Source of the DNA: Deltaproteobacteria bacterium
GTDB lineage: Bacteria > Desulfobacterota > Syntrophia > Syntrophales > UBA5619
NCBI GenBank assembly: GCA_026388345.1
Contig: JAPLJY010000050.1
Coordinates: 1 to 51,868 of the forward strand
Length of the DNA: 51,868 nt
Direction of reading: 5' to 3'
Made by a program: the position numbers and the translations under genes. Of this stretch, positions 7,542 through 17,614 are shown one piece after another (positions within the stretch are counted from its first letter, which is position 1; each line of letters begins with the position of its first letter). The notes beneath the pieces were generated by a model. The model was not told where the DNA came from and ran no database searches. It was given only the letters and a program-made list of their open reading frames with translations.

Positions 7542-10500
7542 ATGCCCGAAAGCCTGATAGAGCGTTACTTGACCGACATGGGGGAAGTCCGGGGCACACG
7601 GTCGAATGTGCCGGAGACGTCGTTCTATCCTGCGTTGGAACGGCTGCTCTCGGACATTGGGAAGAGCCTTTCCCCCAAGGTCCGCTGCGTCATCAACCTG
7701 GCCAACCGGGGCGCCGGGCTGCCCGACGGCGGCCTCTTCTCTGCGGATCAGTTTCGCCGCAAGACACGCGACGCGGACGCCAAAGAGAATCCCTTCCTGG
7801 TTCAGAACCCCTCGCGCGGTGTGATCGAAGCCAAGCCCCCGGCGGAAGATGTCCGCCGGATGGCCGACACCGGGCAGGTGGAGCGATACTGGAAGCGGTA
7901 CGGCATGGTGCTCGTAACCAACTTCCGCGCCTTCGCCCTCATCGGCAAAGGCCCGACCGGACAGCCGTGCGTTCTGGAATCCTTCACATTGGCCGAGTCC
8001 GAGAGCGAATTCTGGCGTCTGACCGACCATCCGCGCCGGGCGGCGGCGGAGCATGGCGAACGCATGCTGGAATATCTCAAGCGTGTGCTGCTCCACAATG
8101 CGCCGCTGGCCGCTCCGCAGGACGTGGCCGGCATTCTCGCCTCCTATGCCCGTGACGCTCATCTGCGCATCGATCAGGCCGATCTCCCGGCCCTGACCAG
8201 CCTTCGACAGGCGCTCGAAGACGCCCTCGGCCTGCGTTTCGAGGGCGAGAAGGGCGAGCATTTCTTTCGTTCGACTCTCATTCAAACCCTCTTCTATGGC
8301 GTCTTCTCGGCGTGGGTCCTGTGGGCGCGCCGGCGCGACGCCAAACCCAGCGAAAAAACCGGATTTGCCGACGCCCTCCGCGACACCGCGGCGCCGTATG
8401 CCGTCGCCGGCGGTTTCGACTGGCGCGTTGCCCCCTACCTCTTGCGCGTTCCCATGCTTCGCGCCCTTTTCGTACAAGTCGCCGACCCCGCCCGTCTCGG
8501 CGCGCTGGGTCTGATCGAGGTTCTCGACTGGACCGCCGCCGCGCTGAATCGCGTGGACCGCGCGGAGTTCTTCCGGTCCTTCGACGAGGGGCACGCCGTC
8601 CAGTACTTCTACGAACCCTTCCTGCACGCGTTCGATCCCGACTTGCGCAAGGAACTCGGCGTCTGGTACACCCCCGAGGAGATCGTCCGCTACCAGGTCG
8701 AGCGTGTGGACGCGGTCCTCCGCTCCGAACTCGGTCTCGCCGACGGACTCGCGGACCCGAACGTGGTCGTCCTCGATCCCTGTTGCGGCACCGGCGCCTA
8801 CCTGCGGGCCGTCCTTCGCCGCATCGCCGTTACCCTGCACGACAAGGGGGGCGACGCCCTGGTCGCGAACGATCTCAAGAAGGCCGCGATGGAGCGGGTC
8901 TTCGGCTTCGAGATTCTGCCCGCGCCGTTCGTCATTGCGCATCTCCAACTCGGCCTCGAACTCGAAACCCTCGGCGCGCCGCTCAGCGACCGCAGCGATC
9001 CGCCCGAACGCGCCGGGGTTTATCTGACCAACGCCCTGACCGGCTGGGAGCCGCCCAGGGAAAAACCGAAACAGATCGCCTTTCCCGGTTTCGACGACGA
9101 ACGCGACGCCGCCGGCCGCGTGAAGCAGGAAAAGCCGATCCTCGTCATCCTCGGCAACCCGCCATACAACGGATACGCGGGCATGGCAATGGACGAGGAA
9201 CGCGATCTGTCAACCGCCTACCGAACGGCGAAGAAGGTTGCGGCGCCGCAGGGGCAGGGCTTGAACGATCTTTATGTCCGGTTCTTCCGCATGGCCGAAC
9301 GCCGTATTGTGGAGAAGAATGGGCAAGGCATCATCTGCTTCATCTCAAACTACTCCTGGCTCGATGGCCTCTCTTTCACCGGCATGCGCGAACGGTACCT
9401 CGATGTGTTCGACACGATCAGCATAGATTGCCTGAACGGCGACAAGTACAAGACCGGCAAACTTACGCCCGACGGCCAACCGGATCCCAGTGTGTTTTCG
9501 ACCGAGTTCAACCACGAAGGCATCCAGGTCGGCACGGCGATTACGTTGCTCGTCAAGGTAGGTGCCAACCTCTGGGTGGCGCCTTGCCCGCGACCGGAGG
9601 TCGCGGGTCACCAGGTGCAGTTCCGTCATTTCTGGGGCAAGACGAAACGCGCTGAGTTACTCGCTGGTCTTGGACAATACGAGACGTTGACGCCCGCGCT
9701 CGGCATGGGACTCTCGCTTATGCCGGGCCAAGTTGCCACCGGCTACCTTACTTGGTCGCTACTGCCGAAACTCTTTCCGGTCTCGTTCCCCGGGGTTCAG
9801 ACGAAACAGGACGGTCTACTTACCGACATCGAACGTGTCCGGCTCGAAAAGCGGATGTTGCTATACTTCGATACGGAAGTATCCGACGAGGAATTGAAGC
9901 GTCAGGTCTCCGGATCGATGGACGGAACTGATGCGTGTGAGCCAAGATCCACGAGAGCCTATCTACTGAAACGCGGTTATCTCTCACAATACGTCGTTCG
10001 TTACGCGTTCCGGCCTTTCGACTGCCGATGGCTCTACTGGGAACCCGAAACCAAACTTCTTGGGCGTAAGGTGCCGGAATACTTTCCCAACGTTTTTCCA
10101 GGCAATCTGGCGTTGGTGTCGCAGCAGAAACCTCGTCGGGATTGGGCTCCACCACAGGTCATTTCCATACTGGGCTGTCTCGATCTAATGGATCGAAGCG
10201 CTACGTGCTTCCCTCTTTATCTGCGCACAACCGCCGAGCACGCGACGTTGTTGGAGAAAGCAGGCCACAAGCCGAACCTCAGCGAAACGGCGGCGCAGTA
10301 TCTCGGCGCGTTGAAGGCGACGCCCGAAGACCTGTTCTACCACACGTTGGCAATCCTGCACGCCTCGGCTTATCGCACCGAAAACGCCGGCGCCCTGCGT
10401 CAGGGCTGGCCGCGGATTCCGCTTCCGCAGGCGAAGGATTCGCTGCTCGCCTCCGCGGCCCTTGGGCGGCAGGTAGCGGCCCTGCTGGACACGGAAGCGC

Positions 10501-10955
10501 CGGTTCCCGGCGTGACCGCCGGGACGATTCAAGACGAATTGAGGGGCATTGCGGTCTTTCAGCGCGTGGACGGAAAACCCGCGAAGCCCGAAGCCGGCGA
10601 CCTGGACCTGACCGCCGGATGGGGCCACGCCGGCAAGGGCGGCGTCACCATGCCGGGCAAGGGGAAGCTGATCCGCCGGGATGACGGCGCCTGCAACATC
10701 TTCCTCAACGACGACGCATTCTGGCGGAACGTGCCCGGGACGGTGTGGGACTACACCATCGGCGGCTACCAGGTCATCAAAAAGTGGCTCTCGTACCGCG
10801 AGAAACCCTTGCTCGGCCGCGGCCTGACGCCTGACGAAGTCCGCTACGTGACGGAAATGGCCCGCCGGCTCACGGCTCTGATTGCGTTGCAGTCATGCCT
10901 GGACGACAACTACCGGAACGTGATCCGGACGACCTATCCGTGGACGAACAAATAG
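7542..10955 (+). CDS. Single-chain restriction-modification enzyme (type ISP/IIG-like)
   Basis: A 1137-aa defence enzyme. The N-terminus has a PD-(D/E)xK nuclease pattern: Pro61-Asp62, then Glu96-Ala-Lys98 (GVIEAKPP). A helical linker leads to a gamma-class N6-adenine methyltransferase with ELGVWYTPEEIVRYQ at 371-385, SAM motif DPCCGTG at 412-418 and catalytic NPPY at 539-542. The C-terminus (VWDYTIGGYQVIKKWLSYRE) matches the specificity domain of type ISP enzymes such as LlaBIII. Unlike ISP enzymes of about 1500-1600 aa, I see no helicase motifs between nuclease and methylase. The build is therefore closer to a type IIG enzyme that cuts and methylates with one chain. Its expected role is methylation of host DNA and cleavage of foreign DNA. 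Confidence 0.85.
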   Translation: MPESLIERYLTDMGEVRGTRSNVPETSFYPALERLLSDIGKSLSPKVRCVINLANRGAGLPDGGLFSADQFRRKTRDADAKENPFLVQNPSRGVIEAKPPAEDVRRMADTGQVERYWKRYGMVLVTNFRAFALIGKGPTGQPCVLESFTLAESESEFWRLTDHPRRAAAEHGERMLEYLKRVLLHNAPLAAPQDVAGILASYARDAHLRIDQADLPALTSLRQALEDALGLRFEGEKGEHFFRSTLIQTLFYGVFSAWVLWARRRDAKPSEKTGFADALRDTAAPYAVAGGFDWRVAPYLLRVPMLRALFVQVADPARLGALGLIEVLDWTAAALNRVDRAEFFRSFDEGHAVQYFYEPFLHAFDPDLRKELGVWYTPEEIVRYQVERVDAVLRSELGLADGLADPNVVVLDPCCGTGAYLRAVLRRIAVTLHDKGGDALVANDLKKAAMERVFGFEILPAPFVIAHLQLGLELETLGAPLSDRSDPPERAGVYLTNALTGWEPPREKPKQIAFPGFDDERDAAGRVKQEKPILVILGNPPYNGYAGMAMDEERDLSTAYRTAKKVAAPQGQGLNDLYVRFFRMAERRIVEKNGQGIICFISNYSWLDGLSFTGMRERYLDVFDTISIDCLNGDKYKTGKLTPDGQPDPSVFSTEFNHEGIQVGTAITLLVKVGANLWVAPCPRPEVAGHQVQFRHFWGKTKRAELLAGLGQYETLTPALGMGLSLMPGQVATGYLTWSLLPKLFPVSFPGVQTKQDGLLTDIERVRLEKRMLLYFDTEVSDEELKRQVSGSMDGTDACEPRSTRAYLLKRGYLSQYVVRYAFRPFDCRWLYWEPETKLLGRKVPEYFPNVFPGNLALVSQQKPRRDWAPPQVISILGCLDLMDRSATCFPLYLRTTAEHATLLEKAGHKPNLSETAAQYLGALKATPEDLFYHTLAILHASAYRTENAGALRQGWPRIPLPQAKDSLLASAALGRQVAALLDTEAPVPGVTAGTIQDELRGIAVFQRVDGKPAKPEAGDLDLTAGWGHAGKGGVTMPGKGKLIRRDDGACNIFLNDDAFWRNVPGTVWDYTIGGYQVIKKWLSYREKPLLGRGLTPDEVRYVTEMARRLTALIALQSCLDDNYRNVIRTTYPWTNK

Positions 10956-11013
10956 TGATCGCGGAACCGGAGGATGGGAGAAGGGCAAGGATGTCATCGG
11001 AGGAAGGTGGGTC

Positions 11014-11382
11014 ATGAAAAAGGCAATCAAAGCCGCGCTGTTGTCGGCCCTGGTTTTCCCTGGCGTGGGACAGATGTATCTCAAGCGGTACCTGCGGGGG
11101 CTGATCCCGATGGTTCTCACGCTGGCCGGCATGGGCGTTATGATTGTGCAGGCGACGGTCCGCGCTCTTCAGGATCTCGAGAAAATACAGATCCAGGGCG
11201 GGCTCGTGGACCTGAACGCCTTTGCCAATCGTGCGGCGGCCCCCTCCGCATCCGGTGACTGGTATTCCCCCCTCATCATGCCGATGATCGTCGTTTGCTG
11301 GCTCTTTTCCGTGATCGACGCCTATATGCTGGGGAAAAGAAAAGAGTTGCCCGTGGTCCAGGATCGGGCGAAAGGCGAATGA
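11014..11382 (+). CDS. Small membrane protein of unknown function
   Basis: A 122-aa protein with hydrophobic stretches at about 7-25 (LLSALVFPGVGQMYLKRYL), 28-48 and 88-108, ending in a charged tail. The Pro-Gly-x-Gly-Gln-x-Tyr pattern in the first helix recalls small TM2/DUF5683-like membrane proteins. The start at 11014 has a GGAGGAAGG ribosome site. It lies 58 bp after the RM gene on the same strand and may share its transcript. A link to defence is possible but rests on position only. Confidence 0.7.
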   Translation: MKKAIKAALLSALVFPGVGQMYLKRYLRGLIPMVLTLAGMGVMIVQATVRALQDLEKIQIQGGLVDLNAFANRAAAPSASGDWYSPLIMPMIVVCWLFSVIDAYMLGKRKELPVVQDRAKGE

Positions 11383-11631
11383 GGAATTTCCATCGAAACA
11401 AAAATGGTTCATCCGGTTTTAGCATACGTGTCTAAACTGCCTCCCTTGTCAGTAAAACGGCAAAGTCAGGGAAAGTTGAGGATTTAAAATGGCAAACAGT
11501 ATCTGATGGCCCGATATTCCATTTGATATCTCAATGGGTATCCGGCAGCCTTCACAAGGGTTTATATCATATAATAAATATTGCCCTTTTTTGTTCCAGC
11601 CTACATTGTTTATCACGACAGGGGGCGCCAG
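11383..11631. other. Intergenic spacer upstream of the hybrid kinase
   Basis: No gene seen. A consensus -10 TATAAT lies at 11570-11575 about 55 bp before the kinase start, but no -35 element sits at normal spacing. The AT-rich patch at 11560-11582 is the likely promoter area. Confidence 0.35.
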
Positions 11632-14600
11632 ATGACAGATCCATCCAGGCCAAATCAAGAACTGCTCGAAGAGATATCCGCCTTAAAACAAAGAATCCAT
11701 GAATTGGGACAAGCGGAATCAGAGCGAAAGCGGGCGGAAGAGGCGCTGAGGGCATCACAGCAGATCATCGAAGGGGTTATCAACGCAATACCCGTGAGGG
11801 TATTCTGGAAGGACAAGAATCTCGTTTTCTTGGGCTGTAACGCGGTATTCGCGCGTGATGCGGGATTTGCCGATCCGAAGGACATCATCGGGAAAGATGA
11901 TTACCAGATGGTGTGGCGTGATCAGGCGGAATTGTATCGCGGCGATGACCGCCAGGTCATCGAGAGCGGCTGCTCCAAGTTCCTTATCGAAGAACCCCAG
12001 AAGACTCCCGAAGGGAACACCATCACGCTTCTTACGAGCAAGATGCCTCTGCGCAGTTCTGAGGGGGAGATCAGCGGCGTACTCGGAACGTATATGGACA
12101 TCACCGATCGCAAGCGGGCGGAGGAAGCCTTACCGCAGAGCGAGAAGCGCTTCCGGGAGCTGGCTGAACTATTGCCTGAAACCATTTTCGAAACGGATAT
12201 ACAGGGCACTCTGACCTTTGCTAACAAGAATGCCTTTATTTGCTTTGGATATACCCCAGAGGACTTTGCGGGTGGTTTGAATTTGTTGGAAACGGTTACT
12301 CCCCATGATCGTGGTCGGGCATTGGAAAACGCACAAAGAATTATGAATGGGGAAAATATTGGCTCGAACGAATACACCATACAGAGAAAGGATGGTAGCA
12401 CCTTCCCGGCCATAGTCCATACAACGGCCATTATTCAAGACGGCAAGCCTGTCGGTTTGCGGGGATTCGTTATTGATATTACCGAGCGCAAGCAGGCGGA
12501 GGAGGCGCTCAGGGAGGGTGAACAGCGGTTGCATAGTATTGTCGATGGTTCTCCGATCCCTGCCTTTGTCATCGGGAAGGACCACCGGGTCATCCATTGG
12601 AACAAGATCTTGGAAGAAATGAGCGGAATCAAGTCCGAGGAAGTAGTAGGTACCTGTGGGCACTGGAGGGCCTTTTACAATGAAGAGAGGCCCTGCATGG
12701 CAGACTTGCTGGTGGATGAGGCTGTTGAGTTGGTTCCCCGGTGGTATTCCGGCAAGTATATAAAGTCTCCGTTCATTGAAGATGCGTATGAGGCCACGGA
12801 TTTTTTCCCGGCCATCGGACAGGATGGAAAATGGTTACGCTTTACTGCCGCCGCAATCCGGGATTCAAAGGGGGTGATTGTTGCCGCCGTCGAAACCCTG
12901 GAAGACATCACCGAGCGCAAGCAGGCGGAGGAGACGCTGGAGTTTCACGCTAATCTTCAGAGGCTCAGTTCTCAATTGTCTTCAAATTTTGTTGAGAGTG
13001 GTGATCTGGACACAAGAATCAACCATGCGTTAAAGACAATAGGCGAGTTTTTTAATGCAGATCGGGCGTATGTTTTCCAGGTGTGCAATAATGGTAAAAC
13101 GATTGATAACACACACGAATGGTGCGCTCGAGAAACAAAACCGCAGCTTGACAATCTCAAAGGTATTACACCGGAAATGGAATTGCCCTGGTTTTGGAAG
13201 GTCATGCAGGCACATGAAACCTTCCAGGTTGCTTCTGTCCATGATCTGCCACCTCAGGCCAGCCTTGAAGAAGCACATTTTGAAGCACAAGGTATCCTGT
13301 CTCTGGTAGTCGTTCCAATCATAACGGATAACAGGCTGATAGGATTTCTCGGCTTTGATTCAACATCATTTGAACGAACTTGGTCGGATGACGTTATAGC
13401 CATGCTTAGATTAACAGGTGAAACCATTGGTCATTCCCTGGAACGCAAGCGTGCGGAGGAGGCGCTCAGGGAGAGCGAGGAACGGTATCACCGCATCGCC
13501 GACACAGTCACCGATTACATATTCACCTCATACATCAAGGATGGCAAGGTAGTGAAAACGGTCCATGGTCCGGGGTGTATTGCCGTCACCGGATATTCGG
13601 CTGAGGAATTCGCCGCCGACCCCTACCTTTGGTTCAACATGGTGTTCCCGGAAGACCGTGACCGTGTGAAAAAGTACGCATCGCATATCCTCACCGGCAA
13701 AAACCTCGACCCTGTAGAACATCGTATACGGAGGAAGGACGGTAGCGTGCGGTGGGTACTGAATACGCCGGTTCCTCATTATGATTCCTCAGGAGCTCTC
13801 ATTTCCTATGACGGGCTCATCAGTGACATCACCCTCCGCAAGCAGGCGGAAGAGAAACTCCAGGCCAGCAAGGCACAACTGTCCAACGCTTTGGAAATAG
13901 CCAATCTCGGCCACTGGGAGTACGACGTTGCCAACGACCTCTTCACATTTAATGACTATTTCTACAAAATTTTCCGCACCACGGTCGATAAAGTCGGCGG
14001 GTATACAATGCATTCCGCCGAATACGCCCATCGCTTTGTCCATCCCGACGACATGGATGTGGTCGGGGAAGAAACTCGGAAAGCCATCGAAACAACGGAT
14101 CCCCATTTCAACCGGCAGATTGAACACCGAATGCTCTACGCAGACGGCACGGTCGGCTATATCACCGTCCGCTTTTTCATTGTCAAGGACTCTCACGGTA
14201 GGACGGTCAAGACTTATGGCGTGAATCAGGACATCACCGAGCGCAAGCGGGCGGAAGAGGAATTATTGCAAGAACAACTGCTCATGAAAACGTTACTGGA
14301 CAGTCTGCCCGGTATTTTTTACCTTTACTCGTACCCCGACCTGCGTCTTATACGGTGGAATAATAACCATGAGACCCTTTTAGGATTTGGCCCCGGGGAG
14401 ATCAAAGACCGCCCAATTCTGGAATGGCACATACCGGAAGCGAAGGATGCGGTTTTAGAGGCCGTGGAAGTGGTAATGGAAAAAGGCCAGAATACGATAG
14501 AATCGCCCCTATTGACGAAAGACGGCCGTCCGATCTCGTTTGTCATGACCGGCGTCAAGTTAGAGGTTTCAGGCCAGACATATTTAATGGGCGTGGGTAT

Positions 14601-15804
14601 TGACATCACCGAGCGCAAGCGTGCGGAGGAGGAAAAGCGACATCTTGAGGTGCGTTTGCAACGTGCGGAGAAGATGGAGGCCCTCGGGCAACTGGCCGGC
14701 GGAATAGCCCATGATCTGAATAACGTCCTGGGGATACTCAGTGGGTATTCGGAACTGTTGCTGATGGAAATTCCTGAAGGGAATCGGTCCAGGGGTCACG
14801 TTGAAAAGATTTTGCAGTCCACGGAGAAAGGGGCCGCGATCATCCAGGACCTTCTCACATTGGCCAGGCGGGGTGTCACGGCGTCAGATGTGATCAATCT
14901 CAACAGCGTTGTTTCAGGTTTTCTCAAGACCCCGGTGTTTGAGAAGATGAAGGACTATCATCCCCGTGTGACCTTTCTGACAGGGTATGACAAGAACCTT
15001 CTGAATATCAAAGGCTCCCCTGTCCATCTGGAAAAGACGTTGATGAACCTCGTGTCGAATGCAGCGGAGGCTATTTCCGGAAAGGGAGAGGTGACGATCC
15101 GGACGGAGAGCCGATATCTTGACAAGGCCATCAGGGGCTATGATGAGGTCAAGGAGGGGGATTATGCCGTCCTGACGGTATCCGATACGGGGATGGGCAT
15201 CCCGGCCGAGAACATAATAAAGATATTTGAACCGTTCTATACGAAGAAGACGATGGGCAGGAGTGGGACCGGGCTGGGATTGGCGATTGTCTGGGGAACG
15301 GTAAAAGATCACAATGGGTATATTGATGTGCAGACTAAAGTTGGACAGGGAACCACTTTTACGCTTTACTTCCCGGTAACACGGGAGGAACTGATCGCAC
15401 CGCAGCAGAAGGAGCCTATAGAACAATACATGGGCAAGGGTGAATCCGTTTTGGTGGTTGATGACATTGCCGAACAGCGGGATGTTGCCTCCGGATTGCT
15501 TACACGGCTGGGGTATGAGGTTCATTTGGTTTCCAGCGGGGAAGAGGCAGTGGAATATCTCAGGGGAAATAAGGCGGACATTCTGGTCCTGGACATGATC
15601 ATGGCGCCGGGGATCGATGGCTTGGAGACCTACCAAAGGGTTCTGGAAATCAACCCGAAGCAGAAAGCGATTATAGTCAGCGGTTTTTCGGAGACGGAGC
15701 GGGTCAAGGAGGCTCAGAAGCTGGGGGTGGGTGCCTATGTCAAGAAGCCCTATGTGATGGAAAAGATTGGCGTGGCCATTCGGGATGAGCTGAGTAGAAA
15801 ATAG
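11632..15804 (+). CDS. Hybrid sensor histidine kinase with 6 PAS, GAF and receiver domains
   Basis: A 1390-aa signalling protein with no membrane segment, so probably cytoplasmic. A short coiled coil (1-45) precedes PAS domains ending at linker positions about 156, 282 and 425. Then come a GAF domain (about 435-600) and three further PAS domains ending at about 732, 867 and 990. The HisKA box is GGIAHDLNN with His1027. The ATPase domain shows NLVSNAAEAI, DTGMGIP and GTGLGLAIV. The C-terminal receiver has phospho-acceptor Asp1321 (VLDMIM) and the conserved Lys in VKKPY. The linkers are near-identical DITERKRAEEAL repeats. The ATG at 11632 is preferred to an in-frame TTG at 11581. No cognate regulator is adjacent, and the signal is unknown. 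Confidence 0.93.
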   Translation: MTDPSRPNQELLEEISALKQRIHELGQAESERKRAEEALRASQQIIEGVINAIPVRVFWKDKNLVFLGCNAVFARDAGFADPKDIIGKDDYQMVWRDQAELYRGDDRQVIESGCSKFLIEEPQKTPEGNTITLLTSKMPLRSSEGEISGVLGTYMDITDRKRAEEALPQSEKRFRELAELLPETIFETDIQGTLTFANKNAFICFGYTPEDFAGGLNLLETVTPHDRGRALENAQRIMNGENIGSNEYTIQRKDGSTFPAIVHTTAIIQDGKPVGLRGFVIDITERKQAEEALREGEQRLHSIVDGSPIPAFVIGKDHRVIHWNKILEEMSGIKSEEVVGTCGHWRAFYNEERPCMADLLVDEAVELVPRWYSGKYIKSPFIEDAYEATDFFPAIGQDGKWLRFTAAAIRDSKGVIVAAVETLEDITERKQAEETLEFHANLQRLSSQLSSNFVESGDLDTRINHALKTIGEFFNADRAYVFQVCNNGKTIDNTHEWCARETKPQLDNLKGITPEMELPWFWKVMQAHETFQVASVHDLPPQASLEEAHFEAQGILSLVVVPIITDNRLIGFLGFDSTSFERTWSDDVIAMLRLTGETIGHSLERKRAEEALRESEERYHRIADTVTDYIFTSYIKDGKVVKTVHGPGCIAVTGYSAEEFAADPYLWFNMVFPEDRDRVKKYASHILTGKNLDPVEHRIRRKDGSVRWVLNTPVPHYDSSGALISYDGLISDITLRKQAEEKLQASKAQLSNALEIANLGHWEYDVANDLFTFNDYFYKIFRTTVDKVGGYTMHSAEYAHRFVHPDDMDVVGEETRKAIETTDPHFNRQIEHRMLYADGTVGYITVRFFIVKDSHGRTVKTYGVNQDITERKRAEEELLQEQLLMKTLLDSLPGIFYLYSYPDLRLIRWNNNHETLLGFGPGEIKDRPILEWHIPEAKDAVLEAVEVVMEKGQNTIESPLLTKDGRPISFVMTGVKLEVSGQTYLMGVGIDITERKRAEEEKRHLEVRLQRAEKMEALGQLAGGIAHDLNNVLGILSGYSELLLMEIPEGNRSRGHVEKILQSTEKGAAIIQDLLTLARRGVTASDVINLNSVVSGFLKTPVFEKMKDYHPRVTFLTGYDKNLLNIKGSPVHLEKTLMNLVSNAAEAISGKGEVTIRTESRYLDKAIRGYDEVKEGDYAVLTVSDTGMGIPAENIIKIFEPFYTKKTMGRSGTGLGLAIVWGTVKDHNGYIDVQTKVGQGTTFTLYFPVTREELIAPQQKEPIEQYMGKGESVLVVDDIAEQRDVASGLLTRLGYEVHLVSSGEEAVEYLRGNKADILVLDMIMAPGIDGLETYQRVLEINPKQKAIIVSGFSETERVKEAQKLGVGAYVKKPYVMEKIGVAIRDELSRK

Positions 15805-15976
15805 ATGACAGCATATTCTCCATTACAAACGGTATTCATTGATCCTCAGTTATACAGCCTGGTGCTGATAAGGTAGGTGTAAGAGATGGCCATCCTGTGG
15901 GAATATAATACCTTTTCAAATCATAAAGTACGCATGAAACGGAAGAACCACAAAATTCGCACCGGGAGGGGGAATC
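15805..15976. other. Spacer before korA with possible -10 element
   Basis: No gene seen. TATAAT at 15904-15909 could be a -10 element for korAB about 70 bp upstream of the start; no good -35 is at normal distance. No terminator hairpin for the kinase gene was found. Confidence 0.3.
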
Positions 15977-17605
15977 ATGGAGTTCAACGTCCTGATCGGC
16001 GGTGAGGGGGGGCAGGGGGCCTTTTCCGTTGAGCTGGAGCTGACGGAAATCCTGACCAGGCTCAACCATCATTTCTTCGCCACCAAGCACTACATGTCCC
16101 GGATCCGGGGCGGTCACAACCACCACATGGTCCGTATCGCCGACCGCCCGGTCCATGCGCTGAACGGGGGTAAATGGGACATGGTCGCCGCCCTCGACGA
16201 CGAAACGGAGCCGCTCCACAAGCCGGACCTCCGCGAGGGCGGCATCTTCCTCTCCCGTGCCATGACGAAGGAGATCGGAGAGGAGGGCAAGAGGCTCTTT
16301 GGGGACATCCGCTCCGCAAACACGGCCCTGGTCGGCTGTGTGCTGGCAGCAATCGGCGTGACGCCGGAAAAAATGGCGGAGGCGGCCGAGCCGGGGAAGG
16401 CGGAATACCTCAAGAAGGGGTATGATTTTGCCGTGCGGTGGAAGATTGCCGGGGCGTTTCCCGTTCCTGCTACCGCCGTCTGCCCCGTCAAATTCGATGG
16501 AAACCAGGCCCTCGCCTTCGGGGCGCTTTTGGGCGGCTGCCGGTTCATGGCCGGCTACCCAATGACACCCGCAACCTCGATCCTGCACTACTTCTCCGAG
16601 GCCGCACAGGACCTCCCCGTTCATTTCGAGCAGGCCGAGGATGAAATCGCCGCGATCAACATGGCCCTGGGCGCCTCCTATGCCGGTGTCCGGTCGATGG
16701 CGGCCACCGCCGGAGGCGGCTTCGCACTCATGCAGGAAGGGGTGTCGCTCGCGGGGATGACGGAAACGCCGATCGTGATCGCCGTCGCCCAGCGGCCCGG
16801 TCCGGCCACCGGTCTTCCCACCCGGACCGAACAGGGGGATCTGAACTTCGTTCTCCACGCCGGCCACGGGGAATTCCCCCGGGTCCTCTTCACCCCCGGT
16901 TCCATCGTCGAGACCATCGAACTCGCGCGGAAGGCCTTCGAGCTGGCCGACCGGTTCCAGATCCCCGTCTTTCTGCTGACGGACCAGTACTTTGCCGACT
17001 CCGTCCAGGTGGTCGAGGAGGAGGAGATCCCGCTGGATCTGATCACCCGCGAATACCCGGTCTTTGATGCAACCTACAAGCGGTACCGCCTGACGGATGA
17101 TGGAATTTCTCCGCTGACCTTTCCGGGGCTTTCCGACGCGCTGGTCAAGCTCGACTCGGACGAGCACGACGAGGAGGGGAAGATCACGGAAGATCCGGAT
17201 CTGCGGAAGCGGATGATGGACAAGCGCCTGGGCAAGCTCGATCTTCTGAAGAAGGAGGCAATTCCGCCGACGTTTTACGGCGCGGCGGACGCCGCCGCGG
17301 TCGTCCTCTGCTGGGGGTCGAACCGGCTGATCGTGAAGGAGGCGGCGGAGCGGCTCAACGCCGACGGGCTCCCGGTTGCCGTCCTCCACTTCGGGCAGGT
17401 CTATCCGCTGACGCCTGCCATGATCGCCCCTTACCGCCTGGAGCAGAAGAAGCGGATCTGCGTGGAGAACAACGCAACGGGCCAGTTTGCCGGATTGCTG
17501 AAGCGGGAGCTCGGCCTCGCCGTCGATCACAACGTGCTCAAATACGACGGCGACTGTTTCACCGTCCGGGAGCTCTATCAGACACTCAAAAGCCTTTTGA
17601 TGTAG
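15977..17605 (+). CDS. korA: 2-oxoacid:ferredoxin oxidoreductase, fused gamma-alpha subunit
   Basis: Large subunit (542 aa) of an enzyme that oxidatively decarboxylates a 2-oxoacid to acyl-CoA with ferredoxin, or runs in reverse. Residues 1 to about 180 form the gamma domain, starting VLIGGEGGQGAFSVELEL and including the YMSRIRGGHNHHMVRI segment. Residues about 190-540 form the alpha domain, with GCRFMAGYPMTPATSILHYF and the pyrimidine-binding EQAEDEIAAINMALGASYAG region. A GGGAGGGGG ribosome site precedes the ATG. KorB starts 10 bp downstream. 2-oxoglutarate, pyruvate and branched-chain 2-oxoacids are all possible substrates. The gene symbol denotes the family rather than a proven substrate. 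Confidence 0.88.
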   Translation: MEFNVLIGGEGGQGAFSVELELTEILTRLNHHFFATKHYMSRIRGGHNHHMVRIADRPVHALNGGKWDMVAALDDETEPLHKPDLREGGIFLSRAMTKEIGEEGKRLFGDIRSANTALVGCVLAAIGVTPEKMAEAAEPGKAEYLKKGYDFAVRWKIAGAFPVPATAVCPVKFDGNQALAFGALLGGCRFMAGYPMTPATSILHYFSEAAQDLPVHFEQAEDEIAAINMALGASYAGVRSMAATAGGGFALMQEGVSLAGMTETPIVIAVAQRPGPATGLPTRTEQGDLNFVLHAGHGEFPRVLFTPGSIVETIELARKAFELADRFQIPVFLLTDQYFADSVQVVEEEEIPLDLITREYPVFDATYKRYRLTDDGISPLTFPGLSDALVKLDSDEHDEEGKITEDPDLRKRMMDKRLGKLDLLKKEAIPPTFYGAADAAAVVLCWGSNRLIVKEAAERLNADGLPVAVLHFGQVYPLTPAMIAPYRLEQKKRICVENNATGQFAGLLKRELGLAVDHNVLKYDGDCFTVRELYQTLKSLLM

Positions 17606-17614
17606 GGGGAAGAG

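Noticed and set aside
12097..14640. Regular repeats resembling an array
   Set aside because: The repeats are in-frame linkers between PAS/GAF domains with coding spacers of 100 or more residues, not a CRISPR array.
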